Shown: positions 27,720 to 38,293 of the stretch, piece after piece
How positions within the stretch are numbered: the first letter of the stretch is position 1
Layout: every line of letters starts with the position of its first letter
Assembly (NCBI GenBank): GCA_030650995.1
Contig: JAUSCY010000086.1
Location: 1-64,000 of the forward strand
Length of the DNA stretch: 64,000 nucleotides
Direction: 5' to 3'
Source of the DNA: Sheuella sp.
GTDB taxonomy: Bacteria; Pseudomonadota; Gammaproteobacteria; Burkholderiales; Burkholderiaceae_B
Position numbers and translations under genes: made by a program
Notes under the pieces: generated by a model
Databases searched by the model: none
Told to the model about the DNA's origin: nothing
The model's input: the letters and a program-made list of their open reading frames with translations, nothing else

Positions 27720-27896
27720 ATGCAAATCAACAACACCAGCCGTTTGACCGACACTCTTGAACGTGAACTTCTCGCCCACGCGATGGAAGAACAGTTCCGC
27801 CCACATCCGATTCGCGCAGTCGGAAAGCTCTTTAACGGACTTATATCTTTTACAGCAACAGCCCGTGCAAAGACTAAAATGGGTCAAATGATCTAA
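27720..27896 (+). CDS. Unrecognised small protein, 58 residues
   Basis: A short open frame starting MQINNTSRLTDTLERELL and ending TAKTKMGQMI-like (exact end ARAKTKMGQMI). AGGA stands eight bases upstream of the ATG, a good ribosome site. The protein is basic and predicted helical: an amphipathic first half (LTDTLERELLAHAMEEQF), then HPIRAVGKLFNGLISF and a basic tail. There is no signal peptide or metal motif. It belongs to no family I recognise. Support comes from the ribosome site, the operator-like array directly upstream and the non-overlapping position between two genes. It might be a stress-induced small protein. Confidence 0.6.
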   Translation: MQINNTSRLTDTLERELLAHAMEEQFRPHPIRAVGKLFNGLISFTATARAKTKMGQMI

Positions 27897-27943
27897 ATAG
27901 TCGAGACTGGCGAGTGGTAGGTAAAGTGCGGGATAATACTCGC

Positions 27944-28474
27944 ATGAAATCATCCTCTGTGCCCATGAGCCCTTCTCTCTCAAACGTGCCCGCTGCTCCG
28001 CGGGCACGTCGCTTTGCTTCGATGATGTATGAGGGAGTCCTGCTATTTGCTGTGGTTTTTCTTGCAGACTACCTGTTTGACACACTGACTCAAAGCAAAC
28101 ACGCCCTGATGCTGCGTCACACCAGACAGATCTGGTTGTTTATAGCAATTGGCCTGTACTTTATTGCCTGCTGGATCCGCAGTGGCCAGACACTTCCTAT
28201 GAAAGCCTGGAATATCAGACTCATTGGCAAGGACGGCAAGCAGCCACGCATGCCACAACTACTATTACGCTACACACTGATGTGGGTACTCCCGCTATGT
28301 GGTGCCCTGTTGGTCTGGGGACTTTCATTGTTAACGCACTGGCCCTCTACCTTGATGTTTATCGTTCTGGCCCCCTTTACGATCTTTATTCCTACCTGGT
28401 TCACCCCTGAGCAGCAGTTTTTACACGATTTATTGTCTAGGACGCGTCTTGTGAATACTGGTAAAAACCCTTAA
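27944..28474 (+). CDS. RDD-family integral membrane protein
   Basis: A 176-residue RDD-domain protein. The family motif is APRARRFASMMYEGVLLFAVVFLADYLF, here with Arg-Arg-Phe-Ala in place of the canonical R-x-x-A-x-x-x-D run, followed by a second helix WLFIAIGLYFIACWIRSGQTLPMKAWNIRLIGKDGKQP, typical of RDD proteins. A further two helices close the domain. Function is unknown for most members; transport has been suggested for some. The start at 27944 is used; ATG at 27962 and GTG at 27914 are in-frame alternatives. A -10-like GATAAT lies at 27931-27936, which fits a separate promoter. Confidence 0.8.
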   Translation: MKSSSVPMSPSLSNVPAAPRARRFASMMYEGVLLFAVVFLADYLFDTLTQSKHALMLRHTRQIWLFIAIGLYFIACWIRSGQTLPMKAWNIRLIGKDGKQPRMPQLLLRYTLMWVLPLCGALLVWGLSLLTHWPSTLMFIVLAPFTIFIPTWFTPEQQFLHDLLSRTRLVNTGKNP

Positions 28475-28567
28475 GTGTTGCTTACATACACAAGGGTATC
28501 TTGCGCTTAGTCTCAAGCTGCGCGATGCTAGGGAATTGTAAAAAAAGCGAAAGCCTCACCAACCGGT

Positions 28568-29977
28568 ATGGTTAACCAATATCAGTCTCTGTACGACTCT
28601 TTCCGTTGGCTTATCCCGACCCATTTCAATATTGGTCAGGAATGTTGTCATCGCTGGGCCAACAGCTCGGTCGATGCACGACGCATAGCGCTATTTTACG
28701 AAACACAGACTGGATTTCGCGAAATATGGACCTACGAGCGTCTGGCTGCTACGGCAAATCAGCTTGCTAACGGGTTGGTCCGCATGGGAGTCAGACAAGG
28801 TGACCGCGTCGCGCTCCTGATGGGGCAGCGACCTGAAGCAGTGGTTGCGCACATTGCGTGCTACAGCCTGGGTGCTGTTGTCGTGCCGTTTTCTCCGTCT
28901 AGCACGACTGCGTTTCTGGAACAGCGTCTGCGCGATGCAGAGGCGCGTGTGGCGATATTTGATAGTACGTCGGGTGGTTTGTTACTAAACAAGCTCTCCA
29001 GATATCCGACGCTCAAGCAACTAATAGGTATCGACGTGCAGGATGATCGTGTGCTGCACTGGCGCAATCTGATGCTGCGACAACCGAATACGTTTAAAGC
29101 GGTTGCGACTCGGGCATCAGATCCTGCTGTGTTGTTTTATGACGCGGATCGCGAGCCACACCCCTACAAGTCCGACGCCATCGCGACTAAAACATCACCA
29201 GAACAAAGTCAGACCAAATCAGCGGTCAGCCAGGTGTCGCCACCCGGGATCATCTTGTCGCATGCTGCGCTGCTGGGAAACTTACCGACCTTTGTTGCTT
29301 CTCATAACTGGTTTCCCCGTGGCGCTGAGATTATGTGGTCGGACTACGCGTGGCACCGGACAGAAAGCTTGATGCAAGCCCTACTCCCCACCCTTTATTT
29401 CGGTCAATCACTGATTGTCAGCGCTGAAAGCCACCCGAGTAAGCGTGTACTGGAACTCATACAACGCTATCGCGTGACGAGCGCGTGCATGCCCTCAGAA
29501 ACACTCGTATCCGTTCAACTCGCCAACCCTTCGCCTGATTCCCCGATTACACAGACGCTGCATAGTATTGTCACCACAGGAAATCAGCTCACTCAAGAAG
29601 TGATCGACTGGAGCAAACAGAATCTCAACGTCACACCCAATGAAACCTTTGGCTCAGCTGCAACAGGTCAGATCCTTGGAAATAGCCACTTGAAATGGCC
29701 CGTGCGTGCTGGAAGTATGGGCAAACCTTATCCCGGACATCAGGTCGCGCTACTGGATCAGACAGGCTTGCCGGTCAAACCAGGTGAAACCGGTGAAATA
29801 TGCTTGAATCGCTTTGATCTGAATGGTCACCCAGATCCAGCATTGTTTAGTGGACTCTGGCGTCAGGATGGCTTAACAGAAATGGTATTTTGTGGCGACT
29901 GGTATCGCAGCGGACTCTTTGCACATATGGATGAGGACGGCTACTACTGGTCAGACCCGAGTAAACTGCAAGCTTGA
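28568..29977 (+). CDS. AMP-binding-family protein, apparently inactive and C-terminally truncated
   Basis: The first 190 residues clearly match acyl-CoA/acetyl-CoA synthetases: NIGQECCHRWANSSVDARRIALFYE, TYERLAATANQLANGLVRMGVRQGDRVALLMGQRPEAVVAHIACYSLGAVVVP split across two parts. The catalytic motifs are then degraded. The phosphate-binding loop SGTTGxPKG is replaced by a polar insert (about residues 190-226). The YGQTE motif reads FGSAATG at 361-367. The ribose-binding YRTGD reads YRSGL at 446-450, losing the Asp. The protein stops at 469 right after DEDGYYW, so the C-terminal lid domain of about 100 residues with its catalytic lysine is absent. The frame is intact, so a pseudoenzyme is more likely than a decaying gene; either is possible. 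Confidence 0.8.
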   Translation: MVNQYQSLYDSFRWLIPTHFNIGQECCHRWANSSVDARRIALFYETQTGFREIWTYERLAATANQLANGLVRMGVRQGDRVALLMGQRPEAVVAHIACYSLGAVVVPFSPSSTTAFLEQRLRDAEARVAIFDSTSGGLLLNKLSRYPTLKQLIGIDVQDDRVLHWRNLMLRQPNTFKAVATRASDPAVLFYDADREPHPYKSDAIATKTSPEQSQTKSAVSQVSPPGIILSHAALLGNLPTFVASHNWFPRGAEIMWSDYAWHRTESLMQALLPTLYFGQSLIVSAESHPSKRVLELIQRYRVTSACMPSETLVSVQLANPSPDSPITQTLHSIVTTGNQLTQEVIDWSKQNLNVTPNETFGSAATGQILGNSHLKWPVRAGSMGKPYPGHQVALLDQTGLPVKPGETGEICLNRFDLNGHPDPALFSGLWRQDGLTEMVFCGDWYRSGLFAHMDEDGYYWSDPSKLQA

Positions 29978-30005
29978 CTAACAGTTTATTTGAGCACAAC
30001 GCACC

Positions 30006-30530
30006 ATGGCGATTTATCAACTTGGCGATCTCACACCACGGATCGACCCGACCGCTTTTATTTTTGACTCTGCAGACATCATTGGCGATGTACTGATCGA
30101 GGCGCATGCGAGCATTTGGGCGAATGTCAGCATCCGTGGCGATAACACACTGATTCACGTTGGTCATCATTCGAACATTCAGGAAGGCAGCGTGCTGCAC
30201 TCTGATGCAGGCGGCTGCCTGGTGATCGATCACCACGTGACCATCGGCCACCAAGCCATGCTGCACGGGTGCACGATTGGCACGGGCTCACTGATTGGCA
30301 TGCAGGCAATTATTTTGAACAACGCAAAAATCGGCAAAAACTGTCTGATCGGCGCAGGGGCGATCATTCCTGAAGGACGGGAAATTCCTGACGGAAGTCT
30401 GGTGATTGGTGTGGGCAAAATCATGCGCACACTTTCAGAAGAAGAAATCAAAGGTATGCATCACAATATCGCCAACTACGCAGAACGTGGTCAGATGTAC
30501 CGTCAGAAACTGAAACGGATCGATCGATAA
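30006..30530 (+). CDS. Gamma-carbonic-anhydrase-like left-handed beta-helix protein
   Basis: A 174-residue trimeric left-handed beta-helix protein of the YrdA/PaaY group. Hexapeptide repeats run from FIFDSADIIGDVLIEAHASIWANVSIRGD onward. The three zinc-ligand histidines are visible: one in HVGHHSNIQEGSVLH and a pair in HHVTIGHQAMLHGC. Members may have carbonic anhydrase or thioesterase activity, or act as assembly factors; activity cannot be assigned. It is followed after 6 bases by hslO, suggesting one transcript. Confidence 0.92.
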   Translation: MAIYQLGDLTPRIDPTAFIFDSADIIGDVLIEAHASIWANVSIRGDNTLIHVGHHSNIQEGSVLHSDAGGCLVIDHHVTIGHQAMLHGCTIGTGSLIGMQAIILNNAKIGKNCLIGAGAIIPEGREIPDGSLVIGVGKIMRTLSEEEIKGMHHNIANYAERGQMYRQKLKRIDR

Positions 30531-30536
30531 GTACTC

Positions 30537-31448
30537 ATGCAAGATTATCTGAAAAAGTTTTTACTCGAAGACCGCAGCGTCCGCATTGAATCTGTCCACG
30601 TGAGAGACGCCTGGCACAGCGCCCAGTCGCATCAAAACTATCCACCTGTGATCGCTGCCCTGCTCGGTGAACTCCTCGCTGCCTGCGCCCTGCTTGCCGC
30701 CAACCTGAAATTCGATGGCTCCTTGTTGCTGCAGTTACAGGGGGATGGCCCGATTGCGCTGATGGTCGCGGAGTGTCGTGCGGACATGAGCTTGAGAGCG
30801 ACGGTCAAACTGCGCGATCGTCCTGTTGATCCGGATGGCGATCTGCAGTCGCTCCTTAATCCTGGTGGCACAGCTAAATTCATCGTAGTACTTGACCCGC
30901 CAAAGGACACACCCGGACGCCAGGCCTACCAGGGTATTGTGCCACTTGAAGGCGATACGATCGCTGAGGCGCTCGAGCAATACATGCTGCGCTCAGAGCA
31001 GTTGCACACGCGCATATGGCTTGCGGCCAACACCGATTGCTGCACCGGTCTGCTGTTGCAGCGCCTGCCACTGCAAGGTGGCACACAGCAAACAGAAAAT
31101 GATGCGGCCCTGGAGTCCTGGAGCAGAGCAGTGCTCCTGGCAGAGACCCTCAAACCGGATGAGATGCTTACGACCGAGCAGGATGTTTTGCTGCATCGAT
31201 TGTTTTGGGAGGAAACGCTGCTGACCTTTGAGCCTCGTTTAATCATCTGGAAATGTTCGTGCACACGTGAACGTGTCGCAGACATGCTCAAGATGCTTGG
31301 TCAGCCAGAAGTAGAAAGCATATTGGTCGAGCAAGGCAAAGTAGAGGTTGACTGCGAGTTTTGTGGCAAACCATACCTGTTTGATGCGATCGATACAGAT
31401 GGTTTGTTCCAGGGAATCACCGCCAGCGGCAGCAAATCTTTACATTGA
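30537..31448 (+). CDS. hslO: Redox-regulated chaperone Hsp33
   Basis: A 303-residue holdase chaperone activated by oxidation and unfolding. The C-terminal zinc switch is intact: CSC in IIWKCSCTRERV and CEFC in VDCEFCGKPYLFD, the four conserved cysteines. The N-terminal domain includes GELLAACALLAANLKFDGSLLLQLQGDGPI, as in the family. The ATG matches a standard Hsp33 start (MQDYLKKFLLEDRSVR). It is co-directional with the gamma carbonic anhydrase gene, 6 bases upstream. Confidence 0.97.
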   Translation: MQDYLKKFLLEDRSVRIESVHVRDAWHSAQSHQNYPPVIAALLGELLAACALLAANLKFDGSLLLQLQGDGPIALMVAECRADMSLRATVKLRDRPVDPDGDLQSLLNPGGTAKFIVVLDPPKDTPGRQAYQGIVPLEGDTIAEALEQYMLRSEQLHTRIWLAANTDCCTGLLLQRLPLQGGTQQTENDAALESWSRAVLLAETLKPDEMLTTEQDVLLHRLFWEETLLTFEPRLIIWKCSCTRERVADMLKMLGQPEVESILVEQGKVEVDCEFCGKPYLFDAIDTDGLFQGITASGSKSLH

Positions 31449-31481
31449 AAGGACTTGCTAGCACACTGGACAGTTCTGGAT

Positions 31482-32687
31482 TTATTTCGAACGATCAGCC
31501 AGATACTGAACGGCGCGACGCACGCCCTGACCTCCCGTTGCAACACCGACAGACTCCATCGCTGCCTCGACGCCAGCCAGAGCCCCCAGAATCATGGCTG
31601 CATTCAGGCTGCCCAGATGACCAATACGGAAAACGCGCCCGGCAAACTGACCCAGGCCGCCAGCAATCAGCACCTGAAACTGCTCTCGTGCGACTTTACG
31701 GATTTTTTCCGGATCTACCCCGGGGGCGACCAGTATCGTTGTCACGCTGACTGAACGGGCATCGGGGACTTTGCACAGAAACTGCATTTGTCCTTCAGCC
31801 GACCACGCCTCAACCGCAGCATGAACTGCACCGGCGAGCATTTGATGCCGCGCAAAAACATTATCCGCGCCTTCCTTGGCGATCAGCCCCATGGCAGCCT
31901 CCATACCCATCAGCAGATTTTGTGGCGGCGTACCGCAAAATTTACGATAAGAAAGCTCACTCTTACGCAATCTCCAGTCCCAGTAAAAACGCGGGGCCGG
32001 ATTCTTGTTGCAAACCTCCATCGCGCGCTCGTCTGCGGCACAGAAACCGAGACCGGGAGGTGTCATGAGACCCTTTTGTGAAGCACCGATGACAGCATTG
32101 ACGCCCCAGGCATCCATTTCAAACTTCGTCGCTCCAAGTGATGCCACGACATCGACTACAAACAAAGCTGGGTGACCGGTCGCATCAATCGCCCGACGCA
32201 GCGCAGGGATATCTGTTGTCGTGCTGCTGGCTGTATCCGTATGAACGGCAAAAACAGCAACGATTTCGTTTTTAGTATCAGCACGCAATACTGTTTCAAC
32301 AGCATCAACATCAATTGGATAACCTTCGTTGTAAGGCGTGCGAATCACATGCGCACCAATAGCCTCGGACAAGACGGCCCAGGAGTCGGAGAAGTGTCCC
32401 GTTCCTGCAATCAATACCTTTTGTCCTGGTGCGATCAGGTTAATGGTCATGGCTTCCCATGCGCCGTGTCCATTTGCTGCGTACATAAACACGTCCGCAG
32501 ACTTGGTATTTAACAAGCCGCGTAAACCTTGCTCGCACGCAGCGATAAACCCGTCAACGCGAGGATCACCCATATCCATAGGCTGATTCGTCATCGCATC
32601 CTGTACGGCTTTAGGCACATGCGACGGACCAGGCGAATGTAATGAACGAACACCAGGGAAAAATGGGAAATCGGCAGCAGAAGTCAT
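31482..32687 (-). CDS. Class V PLP-dependent aminotransferase (alanine/serine-glyoxylate type)
   Basis: A 401-residue fold-type I aminotransferase of the AGT/SGAT group. The PLP-lysine is in VIGASQKGLMTPPGLGF, preceded by the Asp-containing FVVDVVASLGATKFEMDAWGV. The N-terminal FFPGVRSLHSPGPSHVPKAVQDAM is typical. Such enzymes transaminate serine or alanine with glyoxylate, or act in purine or taurine routes; the amino donor cannot be settled. It runs convergent to hslO with a 33-base gap. The upstream 116 bases hold its promoter and that of the TadE-like gene. Confidence 0.88.
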   Translation of the reverse strand: MTSAADFPFFPGVRSLHSPGPSHVPKAVQDAMTNQPMDMGDPRVDGFIAACEQGLRGLLNTKSADVFMYAANGHGAWEAMTINLIAPGQKVLIAGTGHFSDSWAVLSEAIGAHVIRTPYNEGYPIDVDAVETVLRADTKNEIVAVFAVHTDTASSTTTDIPALRRAIDATGHPALFVVDVVASLGATKFEMDAWGVNAVIGASQKGLMTPPGLGFCAADERAMEVCNKNPAPRFYWDWRLRKSELSYRKFCGTPPQNLLMGMEAAMGLIAKEGADNVFARHQMLAGAVHAAVEAWSAEGQMQFLCKVPDARSVSVTTILVAPGVDPEKIRKVAREQFQVLIAGGLGQFAGRVFRIGHLGSLNAAMILGALAGVEAAMESVGVATGGQGVRRAVQYLADRSK

Positions 32688-32803
32688 TGTGATCCAGCAG
32701 TGTTGATGGGAACAGTGTATTTTTATTCAGTGAATCTTCATTCTAACCTTTACACGTAACTCTGCGAATCGACAGGAGCAAGTTCAGCGCTCAGACTCAG
32801 CCT

Positions 32804-33787
32804 ATGAGGATTAAACTTTCGGCTTGCCGGCAACACGGCGCGGCCATTATTGAAACCTGTCTCGTTTTAATGCCGCTTTTGCTTTTTGCAGGATTGATCT
32901 TCGAATTCACGCATAGCCACAAGGTCAGGCAAATCGCACAGCTGGCGCTCTACGAAGCGGCACGCGCAGGCAGTGTCTCGGCGGTTCGACCAGAGCGTAT
33001 TGACCAGGCCTTTAGAAATGCGATTTTGCCGCTTTTTGTACCGCTCGGGCGTCACCCGAGTGCTGAATCTAGGCTTGATGCTGCCTCCCGGACAATATTG
33101 AAAGATACTGGTTTGAAGCACTGGCAGATTGAAGTCCTGAACCCAGGTCCTTTCACATTTATGGATTACGCGCATCCTGCGCTATCCGGACAGAATCGCC
33201 GCCCGACTCTGCGCAATGAATATCTGAAAGAACAGCACCAGGCTAATGTGACAAAAGGATGGTCCGAAGGACGTGGTCCCGCATCAGGACTGGATGTCTT
33301 TGAAGCGAATACACTGCGGCTTCGCTTGAGCATGCTTTACAGACCACTCGTCCCCGGGGTCGGACTCGTTCTTAAAGCATTAGGTGCCTGGCGGACGGAT
33401 CGAACAGGTCAGGCCTGGATAAACGGCTATCTGGTCGCGGACTTATTGACTGAAGTCATGATGCAGAGCCATGCTCAGCAATGGCAATCAACACAGCAGG
33501 CTGAGTCAACACTGCAGGCTGAATTTGCCTTGCCTGACAACGTCAAACCAAAACCATTTCCACTTGAAACAGAAAGGATGTCGCGTGCACTCGCGCCATA
33601 CTCAACGCCCGCGCCTAGCCAACTCGTGACGAACACAAGCACACCTATAAAGAATGCTCATCATGAAGCAGGCACAGTCAATCCGGACGCAGCGGTCACA
33701 GCGGTCACAGCAACAGGACAATCTATTGAGGACGACTCAGCCGAAGATGACAACAGGATGTGTGATGGCTTGCTTTGCTGTCAGTGA
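32804..33787 (+). CDS. TadE-like single-helix pilus-assembly protein (orphan)
   Basis: A 327-residue protein with the TadE signature at the N-terminus: QHGAAIIETCLVLMPLLLFAGLIFEFTHSHKVRQIAQLALYEAARAG, that is a short basic leader, one membrane helix and the following AlaArgAlaGly turn. The rest is a soluble domain without recognisable motif, ending in a Thr/Ala/Asp-rich tail and a CDGLLCC motif. TadE proteins are minor pseudopilins of Flp/Tad pili, but no tad genes flank this one. Length is above that of classical TadE (~150-200). It may be a stand-alone envelope protein. Confidence 0.75.
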   Translation: MRIKLSACRQHGAAIIETCLVLMPLLLFAGLIFEFTHSHKVRQIAQLALYEAARAGSVSAVRPERIDQAFRNAILPLFVPLGRHPSAESRLDAASRTILKDTGLKHWQIEVLNPGPFTFMDYAHPALSGQNRRPTLRNEYLKEQHQANVTKGWSEGRGPASGLDVFEANTLRLRLSMLYRPLVPGVGLVLKALGAWRTDRTGQAWINGYLVADLLTEVMMQSHAQQWQSTQQAESTLQAEFALPDNVKPKPFPLETERMSRALAPYSTPAPSQLVTNTSTPIKNAHHEAGTVNPDAAVTAVTATGQSIEDDSAEDDNRMCDGLLCCQ

Positions 33788-33816
33788 GCATCAGCCGTGC
33801 AAACAGAGTCTGTCGT

Positions 33817-34254
33817 CTAGCGCTGTGAAGCCTGCGGCTTGACAGGCGGCGTAGCTGGTTTTGACGAGGTATCTGATTTTGCAGGTGTAACCGGTTTGGT
33901 TAAACTCGTCGCAGGCGCAGGCGCTGTGACAGCACCTTTTGCACCAGGTTTTGTATTGAGCTTAACCTCAGGCGCTTTGACGTCCGGAGGCAAGATCTGC
34001 ACAAACAGTTCCCCCTGACGCATCATGCTGAGCTCAGCGCGGGCACGCTCCTCGGCAGCCTCGGTGCCCGTACGCAAATCTTCAACTTCAGCGCTCAGTG
34101 CCTGATTACGTGCCCGGAGTCCCTCATTAATGCTGCGTTGCGATGCCACCTGTTCCTGCATATCCCAGACAGACAGCCAACCGCCCCGACCCACCCACAA
34201 GGGATATTGGATCAGGCCAGCCAGTATCAGCAAAAGCAGCAGCAGTAAACGCAT
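33817..34254 (-). CDS. ftsB: Cell-division protein FtsB with an extended C-terminal tail
   Basis: A bitopic septal protein that forms the FtsQ-FtsB-FtsL complex. One membrane helix at residues 2-20 is followed by LWVGRGGWLSVWDMQEQV, then the heptad-patterned coiled coil (NEGLRARNQALSAEVEDLR) and the conserved EERARAELSMMRQGELFVQIL. The core ends near residue 95; a ~50-residue Thr/Pro/Lys/Ala tail follows, making it longer than typical (~100 aa). It lies directly downstream of eno, the usual order in betaproteobacteria. Confidence 0.93.
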   Translation of the reverse strand: MRLLLLLLLILAGLIQYPLWVGRGGWLSVWDMQEQVASQRSINEGLRARNQALSAEVEDLRTGTEAAEERARAELSMMRQGELFVQILPPDVKAPEVKLNTKPGAKGAVTAPAPATSLTKPVTPAKSDTSSKPATPPVKPQASQR

Positions 34255-34271
34255 ACCGTCTCAATCAAGTC

Positions 34272-34292
34272 GGTGTGGCGCAGCGCCACACC
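34272..34292 (-). terminator. Hairpin between eno and ftsB
   Basis: GGTGTGGCG pairs perfectly with CGCCACACC around a CAG loop. It lies in the 49-base gap after eno. No T-run follows on the coding strand, so it is more likely a 3'-end stabiliser or a partial terminator than a full stop. Confidence 0.55.
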
Positions 34293-34303
34293 TGATTAGC
34301 ACT

Positions 34304-35620
<1,317 letters not shown>

Positions 35621-35629
35621 TTAAGATCG

Positions 35630-36477
35630 TTAAAAGCTAGATTCAAGAAAACCATGTCGCTTGACTACGCGATCGAGATCCGCCAGAACAGCGAGTAATT
35701 CTTTCATGCGACCCAGCGGAACAGCGTTCGGTCCGTCCGACATGGCTTTGGATGGATCTGGATGCGTTTCCATGAATAGTCCGGATACACCTGCGGCAAC
35801 AGCAGCGCGCGCCAGTACCGGTACGAATTCTCGCTGACCGCCAGAGGAAGTGCCCTGGCCACCAGGCAACTGTACGGAATGCGTTGCGTCAAACACCACA
35901 GGGCAATCGGTCTCACGCATGATCGCAAGCGAACGCATATCTGACACCAGATTGTTATACCCAAACGACACGCCGCGCTCACACACCATGATGTCAGGCG
36001 CCACACCGGCATCAGACGCTGCCTGACGAGCCTTGTTGACGACCTGCATCATATCGTGCGGCGCCAGGAACTGGCCTTTCTTGATATTGACGGGTTTACC
36101 GCTCGCTGCGCAGGCCTGAATGAAATCGGTCTGACGGCAAAGGAAAGCCGGTGTCTGGAGTACATCGACGACGGCTGCCACGGCTGCGACCTGATCCTTA
36201 TCATGCACATCAGTCAGAATCGGCACATGTAACTCGGCACGCACATCTGCAAGAATCTGCAGGCCTTCTTCCATACCGGGCCCCCGAAAAGAGATGCCTG
36301 AACTGCGGTTGGCCTTGTCAAAAGAGCTTTTGTAGATGAAAGGAATGCCCAGCGCAGAAGTGATCTCGCGCAACTCTCCCGCCGTATCGAAAGCCATCTG
36401 GCGTGACTCAATCACACAGGGGCCTGCGATCAGAAAAAAGGGTTGCGTCAGACCAATATCAAAGCCGCATAACTTCA

Positions 36478-36478
<1 letters not shown>
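35630..36478 (-). CDS. kdsA: 3-deoxy-8-phosphooctulonate synthase
   Basis: A 282-residue enzyme joining arabinose 5-phosphate and PEP to KDO-8-phosphate for lipopolysaccharide. The family stretches [43 protein letters not shown] and [46 protein letters not shown] (split here across two segments) are complete. The metal-ligand Cys of metal-dependent forms is at GPCVIES. The ATG overlaps the pyrG stop by one base (TGATG). Confidence 0.96.
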
Positions 36479-38169
<1,691 letters not shown>

Positions 38170-38293
38170 TTATAGCCGCCCCGCTCGATTTTGCGGAAAT
38201 TCCGCATAGACTTTTAACGACTTTCAGCTATAGCTGGCTCTGCACCTGCACGCTGAGTGGTAATTCAGAAAAATAACGCATTTAACTCAGCAA

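Noticed and set aside
28475-28567. Possible tRNA or small RNA between the RDD and AMP-binding genes
   Set aside because: No cloverleaf, acceptor stem or T-run hairpin could be drawn in the 93 bases.
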